From positions 62,001 through 126,000 of the forward strand of contig JAILCQ010000021.1 in the NCBI GenBank assembly GCA_024679955.1: DNA of 64,000 bases, in the 5' to 3' direction. Positions 36,694 to 45,291 of this stretch are shown one piece after another. The DNA is from Bacillota bacterium. Lineage in GTDB: Bacteria > Bacillota > Dehalobacteriia > UBA4068. A program made the translations under genes and the position numbers. The number at the start of each line of letters is the position of its first letter. Within the stretch, counting starts at the first letter, position 1. Below the pieces are notes generated by a model. That model had not been told where the DNA came from and searched no databases. It saw only the letters and a list, made by a program, of their open reading frames with translations.

Positions 36694-38364
36694 TCATTCC
36701 AAAGAAATCAAATAATAGTATAAGGGCTGGCCGCCGGGATTCATTTCCACCTCGTACAGCGGGTAAGCGGCGGCGATCTTCTCTTTCATTTGCTCCGCGG
36801 CGGCTTCCTCCACATCCATGCCGTAGAAGAGGCTGATCAAGCTGGCATTGGGCGACGTTTCCGTCATTTTTGCCAGCAGATCCAGCAAAGCCTGCTCTAT
36901 ATCGGCGCCGCAAACCACGATGTCGCCGTTTTGCAGACCCAAAACATCCCCTTCTTTGATCTCAAAGCCGTTGAATTTGGCGGGACGCACCGCATAGGTC
37001 AGTTCGCCGGATAAGACTTCGCCGATGGCCTCGCTCATGGCCTGCCTGTTTTCAGCGGCGTCCGCCTCCGGATCGAAAGCCAACATGGCGGCTACGCCTT
37101 GGGTAACGAATTTGCTGGGCACCACCGTCACGGTTTTTTCCGTCAGTTTTTGCGCCTGGTTGGCGGTGAGGATGATATTGCTGTTATTGGGCAACAGCAC
37201 GATTTCCTCTGCCCCGGAAGCGTTGATGGCGTTGAGCAAATCTTCGGCGCTGGGGTTCATGGTTTGGCCGCCGGAAATGATCTTCGCCCCCAGGGAGTGG
37301 AACACTTCCCCCATGCCTTCGCCGGAACAAACGGCGATCACCCCGCATTTGCCGCTCATGGCGGCAAAATCTTCCGCCGGCGGCGCAGCGGCAGCGGCAG
37401 CGGCGGCCTCTTTTTCGATCATATTTTCATGGTGCTGATCCCGCATATTGTCGACGATGATATCATGCAGGCTGCCGAATTGGCTGCAATATTCCAAAAC
37501 TTGGCCGGGATGATTGTTGTGGAAATGGATCTTGATCACCGTATCGTCCCCCACCACCAGCAGGGAATCTCCCGGCGGCGTTTGCGACAGATGTTCGCGG
37601 ATCTTCTCCAGAGGCAGATGGCTGCCTTTGATCAGCAACTGGGTGCAATAGGCAAATTCGATATCCTGTTCCTGGGTGAATTCGGCTTTGGCTTTGCTGG
37701 CGGCGGCAGGCGCTTCCTGGGCTGGCGCAGGCTCCACCGGCTTTTGGGACAAAGCCTGCAGGCAGCCATCCAAAAAGAACAGCAGGCCCTTGCCGCCGGC
37801 GTCCACCACCCCGGCCTCAGTCAATGCGGGCAGCATGAACTGAGTCTGGGCCAGCATGCGCTCCCCTTCTTCCTGGGCGGCGGTAAGCACGCCGGTCATA
37901 TCCGCGTCCTCCTCCGCCGCTTTGCCCGCGGCGGCGGCATAGGCTTTGAATACGCTGAGGATGGTGCCTTCCACCGGTTTCATTACCGATTTATAGGACA
38001 GATCCACGCCCCGCTGCAAGGCGGCGGCCAAATCCCTGGGAGAAACCTGGTCTTTGCCGGCCATGCTTTGGGAAATGCCGCGAAACATCTGGGAAAGGAT
38101 CACCCCGGAGTTGCCCCGGGCCCCCATCAAAGCCCCCATGGCAAAGGCGTCCGCCACTTGGCCGATGGACTTACCGGCAGTCGTACCAATGTTTTTTACG
38201 GCGGAATTAACCGTTAAATACATATTGATCCCGGTATCGCCGTCCGGCACCGGAAACACGTTCAAAGCGTTTACCGCGTCTTTGTTGTTGCCCAACGCGG
38301 CGCAGCCGCTCTGCATCATCCGGCTCCAGGTCTCCGCGGTCAATTCCGTTATTTTCAAGGTCAT
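36694..38364 (-). CDS. yloV: DAK2-domain fatty acid kinase subunit-like protein (YloV/FakA family)
   Basis: A 556-aa protein of the YloV/FakA family, in which the kinase phosphorylates fatty acids presented by a FakB protein. The DAK2 domain (1-210) has NVFPVPDGDTGINMYLTVNSAVKNI, GARGNSGVILSQMFRG and DAGGKGLLFFLDG. The middle and C-terminal domains contain GDDTVIKIHFHNNHPGQVLEYC, ISGGQTMNPSAEDLLNAI and ISLFYGMDVEEAAAEQM. An alanine-only stretch (EAAAAAAAAPPAE) sits near residue 325. The ATG at 38364 is preferred: GAGGAGG is six bases before it. It is coupled to asp23 upstream, the standard Firmicutes order. Confidence 0.93.
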   Translation of the reverse strand: MTLKITELTAETWSRMMQSGCAALGNNKDAVNALNVFPVPDGDTGINMYLTVNSAVKNIGTTAGKSIGQVADAFAMGALMGARGNSGVILSQMFRGISQSMAGKDQVSPRDLAAALQRGVDLSYKSVMKPVEGTILSVFKAYAAAAGKAAEEDADMTGVLTAAQEEGERMLAQTQFMLPALTEAGVVDAGGKGLLFFLDGCLQALSQKPVEPAPAQEAPAAASKAKAEFTQEQDIEFAYCTQLLIKGSHLPLEKIREHLSQTPPGDSLLVVGDDTVIKIHFHNNHPGQVLEYCSQFGSLHDIIVDNMRDQHHENMIEKEAAAAAAAAPPAEDFAAMSGKCGVIAVCSGEGMGEVFHSLGAKIISGGQTMNPSAEDLLNAINASGAEEIVLLPNNSNIILTANQAQKLTEKTVTVVPSKFVTQGVAAMLAFDPEADAAENRQAMSEAIGEVLSGELTYAVRPAKFNGFEIKEGDVLGLQNGDIVVCGADIEQALLDLLAKMTETSPNASLISLFYGMDVEEAAAEQMKEKIAAAYPLYEVEMNPGGQPLYYYLISLE

Positions 38365-38403
38365 GATATTCCTCCTCAAGCTGTCGGTCAGGTGAGAGCG
38401 CGC

Positions 38404-38763
38404 TTAGTCCAACACCCGCACACCCTGGATATTTACTTCAACCCGGTTTACGGGGATTCCGGTATATTTTTCTACGATATATTTGACATTTTCCATAACG
38501 TTATTGGCAATAACCGAAATTTTTGTGCCATAACCGACCACGATATTGACTTTGATACTCAATTCGTCGTTTTTATCGGCCACTTCCACACCTTTGGACA
38601 AGGATTCCCGACCCAGCAATTCGCTGATGCCGTCGCTGAAAATACGGGAAGACACCATGCCCACTATACCAAAACACTCGGTGGCGGCCAAACCGGCTAA
38701 GGTGGCGATGACTTCTTTGCTGATATCGATCATCCCCAAGTCGGTTTTTATATCTCTGCCCAT
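38404..38763 (-). CDS. Asp23/Gls24 family envelope stress protein
   Basis: A 119-aa protein of the Asp23 family: MGRDIKTDLGMIDISKEVIATLAGLAATECFGIVGM, then LSIKVNIVVGYGTKISVIANNVMENVKYIVEKYTGIPVNRVEVNIQGVRV. The family is linked to cell-envelope homeostasis in Firmicutes, and the yloU gene next to yloV is its usual form. The ATG at 38763 is chosen because GGAGG lies eight bases before it; an ATG at 38784 would add seven residues. Confidence 0.92.
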   Translation of the reverse strand: MGRDIKTDLGMIDISKEVIATLAGLAATECFGIVGMVSSRIFSDGISELLGRESLSKGVEVADKNDELSIKVNIVVGYGTKISVIANNVMENVKYIVEKYTGIPVNRVEVNIQGVRVLD

Positions 38764-38885
38764 GTCGTATTCCTCCTTTTCCATCCCGTTCTGTTCCGCG
38801 CCGGCAGGGGCGTGGCAGGTTTTGCTCCATGCTTCTTGCGGCGGATACTTTGCCGGTTATTTATTATAGCGTATCCGCCGGTATT

Positions 38886-39095
38886 TTAAAAGCGGCGTGA
38901 GAGATATTCAGTCTTCGCCCTTCCATTATAATCTCTTTGTGTTCTGTATTCTTCCAAATTCATTGCTTCGGCTGGGCCTTCGGCCTTTGCGATTTCAATA
39001 GCGGCTAAAGCTTCGGCGGCTGGTTCTTCCGGCTCTCCTGCGTTGATTACCGCAAGGCATTATTTAATCTCTGCGTCTGTCCATATTGTTTTCCT
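38886..39095 (-). pseudogene. Relic of an uncharacterised small gene
   Basis: On the minus strand one frame reads TIWTDAEIK, a TAA stop (39062-39060), then CLAVINAGEPEEPAAEALAAIEIAKAEGPAEAMNLEEYRTQRDYNGRAKTEYLSRRF and stop at 38886. The composition is protein-like, charged and alanine-rich, and distinct from the surrounding non-coding sequence. An in-frame stop splits it, and no start with a ribosome site is visible upstream before maf. I do not recognise the family. A short product from the ATG at 38963 is possible but unlikely. The 38764-38885 stretch holds nothing else recognisable. Confidence 0.4.
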
Positions 39096-39099
39096 TTTA

Positions 39100-39714
39100 T
39101 CAACTCTCCTGCAGCAAACGGGCCAACAGGCAAACGTCCATGCCCACCACGGCGCCGTAATTGCCGCGGATCTGCTTCACCAGCAGCGCCCCCTGGCCCT
39201 GGATGCCGTAGCCGCCGGCTTTATCCAGGGGTTCGCCTCCCGCCACATAGGCATCTATCCATGCCGGCGGCAGGGGCAAAAACTCCACCGTGGCCTGGCT
39301 GACGCCCTGGCGCAGGACGCCGCTTTCCTGATCCAGCAGGCAGAGGCCGCTGTACACGGTATGGGCGTTGCCGGAAAGCCGCTGCAGCATACGCCGGGCC
39401 TCTGCGGCGTCCGCCGGTTTGCCATAGGCATGGCCGTCCTGAAACACCAGCGTATCGCCGCCGATGATCCAACCGGGCTCTCCGGGACGGCAAACCGCCC
39501 TGGCCTTGCGGCAGGCGTTTTCCATCACCACCTGCCGGGGATCGCCGCCGGGAGCGAAGGCCGTTTCCTCTATCACCGGCCGCCGCAGCGCCGGTTCCAC
39601 GCCGATCTGCTGCAGCAATTGCCGCCGCCGGGGGCTGGCGCTGGCCAATATCACCGGTTTTGTGCCGAACAACAATGCCGCCAGCGCTGCGCCGTCCGCC
39701 TTTGCGCCTTCCAT
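39100..39714 (-). CDS. maf: Maf-family nucleotide pyrophosphatase
   Basis: A 204-aa hydrolase of non-canonical nucleoside triphosphates. VILASASPRRRQLLQQIGVEP begins at about residue 21, after a 19-residue N-terminal extension that most Maf proteins lack. WIIGGDTLVFQDGHAYGKPADAAEARRMLQRLSGNAHTVYSG and GYGIQGQGALLVKQIRGNYGAVVGM complete the signature. The ATG at 39714 follows GGAGGAGG, so the extension appears to be translated. It is the last gene of the dnaX-recR run. In Firmicutes maf often sits next to radC/mreB, not here. Confidence 0.93.
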   Translation of the reverse strand: MEGAKADGAALAALLFGTKPVILASASPRRRQLLQQIGVEPALRRPVIEETAFAPGGDPRQVVMENACRKARAVCRPGEPGWIIGGDTLVFQDGHAYGKPADAAEARRMLQRLSGNAHTVYSGLCLLDQESGVLRQGVSQATVEFLPLPPAWIDAYVAGGEPLDKAGGYGIQGQGALLVKQIRGNYGAVVGMDVCLLARLLQES

Positions 39715-39730
39715 GGGTTTCCTCCTCCCT

Positions 39731-40264
39731 TTATCGCCGGAAAGCCGCCGGCTCCGGAAAACCGTCGTCCCAGGGGTCCTGCCACAGCACCGCCCTGCCG
39801 GCCGCCCGGCTTTTCGCCAAGTCGATGATACGCTGGTTATCGCTGCCGCGAAACTTCAGTTCCAGGCTGCGCCTGGCCAAAATAAACGGGCCGTCCACCA
39901 GCACGTCGCTGGCCTCCAGCAAAGCCGCCGCGTCTTGCCGCCGCAGCAATTCCTCATAGGTATAGCCGCTGTAGGTCCATACCGTTTTGCCCATGTCCCG
40001 GATGGCCCGGGCCAGAGCGGCGCAGGCCGCCGCCTGGGCGAAAGGCTCGCCGCCGCTTAAGGTGACGCCGGCCAGCAAAGGATTGCGCCGGGCCGCCTCT
40101 GCCAATTCCTCTATTTCTATCAGGCGGCCGCCCTGGGGATCATGGGTGGCGGGATTGTGACAGCCGGGGCAAGCATGGGGGCAACCCTGACAGAACACCG
40201 TCAGACGCAAACCGGGGCCGTCCACAATGGAATCGTCCAACCAATCGTTGATTCGTAGCAGCAT
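39731..40264 (-). CDS. Radical SAM activase, anaerobic ribonucleotide reductase type (NrdG-like)
   Basis: A 177-aa glycyl-radical enzyme activase. LRINDWLDDSIVDGPGLRLTVFCQGCPHACPGCHNPATHD carries the CxxxCxxC cluster motif (CPHACPGC), then GVTLSGGEPFAQ and TVWTYSGYTYEELL. Size and motifs fit NrdG, which activates class III ribonucleotide reductase, but nrdD is not in the window. The ATG at 40264 is preferred since GGGGAGAG precedes it; the ATG at 40288 overlaps the lipoprotein stop as ATGA but lacks a ribosome site. Confidence 0.87.
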   Translation of the reverse strand: MLLRINDWLDDSIVDGPGLRLTVFCQGCPHACPGCHNPATHDPQGGRLIEIEELAEAARRNPLLAGVTLSGGEPFAQAAACAALARAIRDMGKTVWTYSGYTYEELLRRQDAAALLEASDVLVDGPFILARRSLELKFRGSDNQRIIDLAKSRAAGRAVLWQDPWDDGFPEPAAFRR

Positions 40265-40284
40265 GTTATCTCTCCCCTGCCGCG

Positions 40285-40959
40285 TCATTCCACGGCAAAC
40301 AAATATTGCCGCCAGGGAGAGCGGGCGCCATCCGCCGCCGTCACCTGTATATTCAAACTGAAGCGGCCTTTTTGTATGAAATCCTCCGGCACGGCGATTT
40401 CTCCTTCGCTGCCGGATACGGTCTGCAACTCCTGCTCTCCCAGGCGATAGGCGACCTCCTGCACGCCTTGGGGATGTTCCGCCGTATAGGTCAAAGCATG
40501 TCCCGGCGTAAACGGATATTCCTGATCCGGGGTCAGCAGTTTGTCTCCATCGTACAGGGACAATTCCGGTACGGTGGTGGTGGTGAGCAGATACTGTGCC
40601 CAGGGGGACTGATTACCGTCCCGGGCGGTAACGTATACGTTCAGGCTGAAAATGCCCTTTCCGGCAAAATCCTGGGGCAGATCCAGCAGCAGGCTGCCGT
40701 CGCTGGCCGCATGCATCAAATCGCCGTCGCCGAAGCGATAGGCGATGGAAGCGATGCCCGAAGGATGGACGGCGCTGATCAAAATATGCTCCGCATTGGT
40801 CAAGCGGTACAAATTGCCGGGCACCATGATCTTCGCGCCGCATACGGCGGTAAAATAAGGAGGTTCGGCCGCCGGTTGGCGGACGCAGGCCGAAAGCGGC
40901 AAAAGCATGACCAGGAGCAAAACAGCCAGCGTCAACCGGCGCTTGTTCCTTTTCCCCAT
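40285..40959 (-). CDS. Lipoprotein with two Ig-like repeats, unknown function
   Basis: A 224-aa predicted lipoprotein. MGKRNKRRLTLAVLLLVMLLPLSAC has a signal peptide and lipobox (LSAC), so it would be anchored on the outer face of the membrane. The mature part contains two related beta-rich units: ILISAVHPSGIASIAYRFGDGDL...KGIFSLNVYVTARDGNQSPWAQYLL and LTYTAEHPQGVQEVAYRLGEQEL...KGRFSLNIQVTAADGARSPWRQYLF. The duplication is obvious in sequence. GGAGAGG precedes the ATG at 40959; a start at 41025 would hide the signal peptide. It is embedded between recR and nrdG in a DNA-repair operon, which tells nothing about its role. Confidence 0.8.
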   Translation of the reverse strand: MGKRNKRRLTLAVLLLVMLLPLSACVRQPAAEPPYFTAVCGAKIMVPGNLYRLTNAEHILISAVHPSGIASIAYRFGDGDLMHAASDGSLLLDLPQDFAGKGIFSLNVYVTARDGNQSPWAQYLLTTTTVPELSLYDGDKLLTPDQEYPFTPGHALTYTAEHPQGVQEVAYRLGEQELQTVSGSEGEIAVPEDFIQKGRFSLNIQVTAADGARSPWRQYLFAVE

Positions 40960-41021
40960 AGGCGTTCCTCTCCTTTCCCCAGGGCTGGGCCGCCGCAAAA
41001 ACCTGCCGGCGGCCTCCGGCT

Positions 41022-41624
41022 TCACATCGGTTTGCGGTCGGCAAGGGCCAAAGCCAGGGTGGCCTCGTCGGCGAATTCCAAATCGCCGCCTACCGGCAAA
41101 CCGTGGGCGATACGGCTGACCGCCACGCCCTTATCCTTCAGCAAATCGGCGATATACAAAGCCGTGGCCTCGCCTTCCACATTGGGATTGGTGGCCACTA
41201 CCACTTCCCGGATGTGTTCCTCTTCCACCCGCTGCAGCAGGCGGCGTATGGCCAACTGTTCCGGCCCCACCCCGTCCATAGGGGAAATGACGCCGCCCAA
41301 TACCTGATACACCCCGTTGAAGCTGCGGGATCTTTCCATGCTGACCACGTCCCGGGGTTGTTCCACCACGCAGAGCAGGCTCCGGTCCCGCCGGGGATCG
41401 GCGCAAATGGAGCAGAGCGCCTCATCGGTATAGCCGCCGCAAACGGGGCAGGGATGCACCAATTCCTTGGCGCTCAGCACCGCTTCACTGAAGCGGGTCA
41501 AAGCCGCCTTGTCCCGGGAAAGCAGATAAAAGGCCAGCCGTTGGGCGGATTTCGGCCCCACGCCGGGCAAACGGGACAGTTCCTGGATCAAACGCTGCAG
41601 GGCTTGCGGATACAAACCGGCCAT
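41022..41624 (-). CDS. recR: Recombination mediator RecR
   Basis: A 200-aa protein that loads RecA in the RecFOR pathway. LYPQALQRLIQELSRLPGVGPKSAQRLAFYLL carries the helix-hairpin-helix. CPVCGGYTDEALCSIC is the zinc finger, and the Toprim domain begins SLLCVVEQPRDVVSMERSRSFNGVYQVLGGVISPMDGVGPEQL. The start ATG overlaps the ybaB stop by one base. The order dnaX-ybaB-recR is one of the most conserved in bacteria. Confidence 0.97.
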   Translation of the reverse strand: MAGLYPQALQRLIQELSRLPGVGPKSAQRLAFYLLSRDKAALTRFSEAVLSAKELVHPCPVCGGYTDEALCSICADPRRDRSLLCVVEQPRDVVSMERSRSFNGVYQVLGGVISPMDGVGPEQLAIRRLLQRVEEEHIREVVVATNPNVEGEATALYIADLLKDKGVAVSRIAHGLPVGGDLEFADEATLALALADRKPM

Positions 41625-41944
41625 CAGAACATCCCCGGCAATCCGCCGCCCATGCCGCCGGTGATTTTGGCCATTTTTTCAGCCGCCATGGTCTGCGCGG
41701 CGTTGAGCGCGTCTTTGATGGCGGCCAGCACCATATCTTCCAGCATTTCCACATCTTCCGGATCGACGATTTGCGGATCTATGGCGATGGAAAGGATCTC
41801 CTGGGAGCCGTTGGCGACAACCCGTACCATACCGCCGCCGCTGACTCCTTCCACTTCCATGGTTTTCAGTTCTTCCTGGGCTTTGGCCATATCGTTTTGC
41901 ATTTTTTGGGCCTGCTTCATCAGTTTTTGCATATTAAATCCCAT
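41624..41944 (-). CDS. YbaB/EbfC nucleoid-associated protein
   Basis: A 106-aa DNA-binding protein: MGFNMQKLMKQAQKMQNDMAKAQEELKTMEVEGVSGGGMVRVVANGSQEILSIAIDPQIVDPEDVEMLEDMVLAAIKDAL. It ends in a glycine-rich tail (GGMGGGLPGMF). It is thought to bind DNA as a dimer and organise the nucleoid. It lies between dnaX (17-base gap) and recR (one-base overlap). Confidence 0.95.
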   Translation of the reverse strand: MGFNMQKLMKQAQKMQNDMAKAQEELKTMEVEGVSGGGMVRVVANGSQEILSIAIDPQIVDPEDVEMLEDMVLAAIKDALNAAQTMAAEKMAKITGGMGGGLPGMF

Positions 41945-41961
41945 TGTATCGCCTCCTTGAT

Positions 41962-43800
41962 TTAAAACAATGCGTCTTCTTCTATATCGTCCGCGTCTCC
42001 CGGCGGCGGGGCCGCCTCTTCTCCGGCGGTTTTCTCTTCCGCCAGAATAACGCCGTGGATTTGCAGATTTTTACCCCAGACCTGGCTGATGGCTTCCTCG
42101 ATCAGCGATTTATGCGCCGGCCGGGAGCAGGCGCTGGTCATATGCAATTCATAGCCCGGGGGGAAGGCCAACGTCAAGCGGTCGCCTTTCAATGCCTGGG
42201 GCTTTCCTTCCATAACAAAGAAATAAGTGCCCAAATTGGCTTTATACACCTGCTGCAGGATATCCGGCCAAAGAGCCTGCAAACGCAGGAGATCATTCTC
42301 CGCCGCAGAGCCTTCCTGCCGGACCGGCGGTTCTGCCGGCTGGACCGGGGCCGCTTCCGGCGCTTTCTGCACCGGCGGTTCCTCTGCCGGCCAGGGCGGA
42401 ACATCCTCCTCCGTGGCTTTCTGCACCGGTTCCTCTGCCGGCCAGGGCGGAACGTCCTCTTCCGGCGCTTTCTGCACCGGCGGTTCCTCTGCCGGCCAGG
42501 GCGGAACGTCCTCCTCCGGCGCTTTCTGCACCGGCGGTTCCTCTGCCGGCCACGGCGGAGCATCCTCCTCCGGCGCTTTCTGCACCGGCGGTTCCTCTGC
42601 CGGCCAAGGCGGAGCATCCTCTTCCGGTTTGGCTGGGGGGTTGGCCTTCGGTCCGGCAGCGGCGGGAGACAAAGAAGCGGCAGCCGTCTCTTGTCTGGGG
42701 GTCGTTCCGGCCGGACGACGTCCGGCGGCCGGCGCCGTTTTTTCACCGGCCTCCATGGCTTTCAAAAAGGCCAATTCCAGGGTGATGCGCTGCTCCCGGG
42801 AAAAGCGCAGCCGGCTGTCCACATCCGCCAGAGCCACCAGCAAACGGATAAAGCGGGCCGGCGGCAGGGCCAAAGCCCATTCCGGCGCCGGCGGATCGGG
42901 CTGTTTCTGCAATAAAGCGGCCAACAGATCCCGCAACTCCGCCAGCAAATCGGCGAAAGCGGCGCGGAAATCCCGGCCGGAATCCGCCAATCGTTTGGTC
43001 AGGCCCAGCATTTCCGGCACATCCCGCTGCAGCAAGGCCCGGGCCAGGGCCAATATGAAATCCCGATCCACCGAGCCGGTCAGCTCGGCGATTTGGGCGG
43101 GGCCGATCTCCCCCTGGGCGGTGGCCGCCGCCTGATCCAGCAGGCTGACCGCGTCCCGCATGCCGCCTTCCGCTTTGCGGGCGATCAGCGCCGCCGCATC
43201 CGGCTGCAAAGCAATGCCTTCCTGATTGGCGATATCCAGCAAATGCCCGGCGATGGCGGCCTGGGGGATGGGTTTGAAATCGAAACGTTGACAACGGGAC
43301 AGCACCGTCAGAGGGATTTTATGGGGCTCGGTGGTGGCCAGAATAAACAAGACCTGCTCCGGCGGTTCCTCCAGGGTCTTCAGCAAAGCGTTGAACGCTT
43401 CCGTGGTCAACATATGCACTTCGTCGATGATATAAACTTTGTACTTTTCCTGGGCCGGCAAATATTTGACCCGCTCCCGCAGATCGCGGATCTCGTCGAT
43501 GCCCCGATTGGAGGCGGCGTCGATTTCCAGTACATCCAGGCTTTCCCCGGCCAGGGAACGGCGGCAGGCGTCGCATTGGCCGCAAGGCTCCCCCTCCTGG
43601 GGGGAAAGGCAATTCACCGCCCGGGCCAAAATTTTGGCGGCGGAAGTTTTGCCGGTGCCCCGGGGGCCGGCGAACAAATAGGCGTGTACAAAATTGTTCC
43701 CCGCCACCCCGGCTTTCAATATCCTGGCCGTGGTTTCCTGGCCGATCAACCGGCTGAAAACCGTGGGCCGGTAGCGGCGGTACAAAGCGGTATAACGCAT
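41962..43800 (-). CDS. dnaX: DNA polymerase III subunits gamma/tau
   Basis: A 612-aa clamp-loader ATPase. FSRLIGQETTARILKAGV, Walker A GPRGTGKTSAAKILA (about 45-59), the zinc motif CLSPQEGEPCGQCDAC, Walker B VYIIDEVHML and sensor motifs are all present. Domain III ends near residue 360. Residues about 391-480 consist of five tandem units like EDAPPWPAEEPPVQKAPE, acting as a linker. The last 130 residues resemble the tau C-terminal region (LWPDILQQVYKANLGTYFFVMEGKPQALKG). I found no slippery A-run for a gamma frameshift. It is the first gene of the ybaB-recR group. Confidence 0.96.
   Translation of the reverse strand: MRYTALYRRYRPTVFSRLIGQETTARILKAGVAGNNFVHAYLFAGPRGTGKTSAAKILARAVNCLSPQEGEPCGQCDACRRSLAGESLDVLEIDAASNRGIDEIRDLRERVKYLPAQEKYKVYIIDEVHMLTTEAFNALLKTLEEPPEQVLFILATTEPHKIPLTVLSRCQRFDFKPIPQAAIAGHLLDIANQEGIALQPDAAALIARKAEGGMRDAVSLLDQAAATAQGEIGPAQIAELTGSVDRDFILALARALLQRDVPEMLGLTKRLADSGRDFRAAFADLLAELRDLLAALLQKQPDPPAPEWALALPPARFIRLLVALADVDSRLRFSREQRITLELAFLKAMEAGEKTAPAAGRRPAGTTPRQETAAASLSPAAAGPKANPPAKPEEDAPPWPAEEPPVQKAPEEDAPPWPAEEPPVQKAPEEDVPPWPAEEPPVQKAPEEDVPPWPAEEPVQKATEEDVPPWPAEEPPVQKAPEAAPVQPAEPPVRQEGSAAENDLLRLQALWPDILQQVYKANLGTYFFVMEGKPQALKGDRLTLAFPPGYELHMTSACSRPAHKSLIEEAISQVWGKNLQIHGVILAEEKTAGEEAAPPPGDADDIEEDALF
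42363..42629 (-). repeat. Five tandem 54-bp repeats in dnaX
   Basis: Units begin at 42363, 42417, 42468, 42522 and 42576 on the plus strand. Four are 54 bases and one (42417) is 51, missing one codon. They encode an acidic Pro/Trp-containing 18-residue repeat. Near identity between copies suggests recent tandem duplication; all changes keep the frame. Confidence 0.93.
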
Positions 43801-43926
43801 AGGGATCCGATCCTTTATTTCCTCTGCTGTATCCTTTGCATCTCTGCTTCCGGCGGCATATCGGCCGCCGGATACAACGATAACTAAATATACATATTTC
43901 TCTGCCCGGCAAACAATATCCTGCCC

Positions 43927-45291
43927 TTATACCATCCGTTCCGGCCGCACCAAACGGTCAAATTCCTCGCCGCTGAGATAGCCCAGATCCATCACCGCCT
44001 GGCGCAAAGTGATATTTTCCGCATAGGCTTTCTTGGCCGCCGCCGCCGCTTTGTCATAGCCGATATGGGGATTGAGGGCGGTGACCAGCATCAGGGATTG
44101 TTGCAAATACTGATCCATTTTTTCTTTGTCGGCCTGCAGCCCCGCCAGGCAGCGTTGGTTGAAGGAGAGGGTGGCGTCGGTCAGCAGGCGGCAGGATTGC
44201 AGCACATTGTAAATCAGCACCGGCATATATACATTCAGCTGAAAACGGCCCTGAGAGGCGGCGATACCCACCGTCACGTCATTGCCCATCACCTGCGCCG
44301 CCGCCATGGTCATGGCCTCGCATTGGGTGGGATTGACCTTGCCGGGCATTATGGAGCTGCCGGGTTCATTGGCGGGGATGCGGATCTCCGCCAGATTGGC
44401 CCGGGGGCCGGCGGCCAGCCAGCGTATATCGTCGGCGATCTTCATCCAGTTGGCGGCCAGGGCCTTCAAAGCCCCATGGGCGAATACCAATTCATCCTTG
44501 GCGCTGAGGCTGTGGAACTTGTTGGCGGCGCTGACAAAGGGCAAGCCGGTCAGGGCGGCGATCTCCGCCGCCGCCGCTTCGCCGAAGCCGGGGGGCGCGT
44601 TCAGGCCGCTGCCCACCGCCGTGCCGCCCAGAGCCAGCTCCAGCAGGCCCGGCATGGCCGCCGTCAATTGGCGGCGGTTGCTTTCCAGCATCACCCGCCA
44701 GGCGCTGATCTCCTGGGAAAAATATAAAGGCGTAGCGTCCTGCAAATGGGTGCGGCCGATTTTGATGGTGCCGGCGTTTTCTTCCTCCAGCCGTTTCATG
44801 GTTTGGATGGCGGCGTCCAAAGCGGGAAGCAATCCCTCTTGCATAGCCTTGGCCGCCACCATATGCATGGCCGAGGGGAAAACGTCGTTGGAGCTTTGGC
44901 TCCTGTTCACATGGTCGTTGGGATGCACCCATTTTTCCCCGGCCTGCCGGTTGGCCAAAGCGGCGATCACTTCGTTGACGTTCATATTGGTTTGGGTGCC
45001 GCTGCCGGTTTGCCAAACCGATAAGGGAAACTGATCGTCCCAGCGGCCGGCCAATATCTCTTCCGCCGCGGCGATAATGGCTTGGGCCCGTTTTTCATCC
45101 AGCTCGCCCAAGCGCCGGTTCACCGTTGCCGCCGCTTTTTTGATGGTGGTCAGGGCGTAGATGATCTCCAAAGGCATTTTTTCCCAGCCGATGGGAAAGT
45201 TTTCCAAAGAACGTTGGGTTTGCGCCCCCCAGTATTTATCGGCGGGCACCTGCATTTCGCCCAGGCTGTCTTTTTCTATCCGATAGGACAT
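43927..45291 (-). CDS. fumC: Fumarate hydratase class II
   Basis: A 454-aa iron-independent fumarase. [66 protein letters not shown] and the superfamily signature [17 protein letters not shown] (about 312-328) are all intact. It interconverts fumarate and malate. The start overlaps the folC stop by 16 bases. Presence in an anaerobe suggests a partial or reductive TCA branch, but no other TCA gene is in view. Confidence 0.96.
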   Translation of the reverse strand: MSYRIEKDSLGEMQVPADKYWGAQTQRSLENFPIGWEKMPLEIIYALTTIKKAAATVNRRLGELDEKRAQAIIAAAEEILAGRWDDQFPLSVWQTGSGTQTNMNVNEVIAALANRQAGEKWVHPNDHVNRSQSSNDVFPSAMHMVAAKAMQEGLLPALDAAIQTMKRLEEENAGTIKIGRTHLQDATPLYFSQEISAWRVMLESNRRQLTAAMPGLLELALGGTAVGSGLNAPPGFGEAAAAEIAALTGLPFVSAANKFHSLSAKDELVFAHGALKALAANWMKIADDIRWLAAGPRANLAEIRIPANEPGSSIMPGKVNPTQCEAMTMAAAQVMGNDVTVGIAASQGRFQLNVYMPVLIYNVLQSCRLLTDATLSFNQRCLAGLQADKEKMDQYLQQSLMLVTALNPHIGYDKAAAAAKKAYAENITLRQAVMDLGYLSGEEFDRLVRPERMV

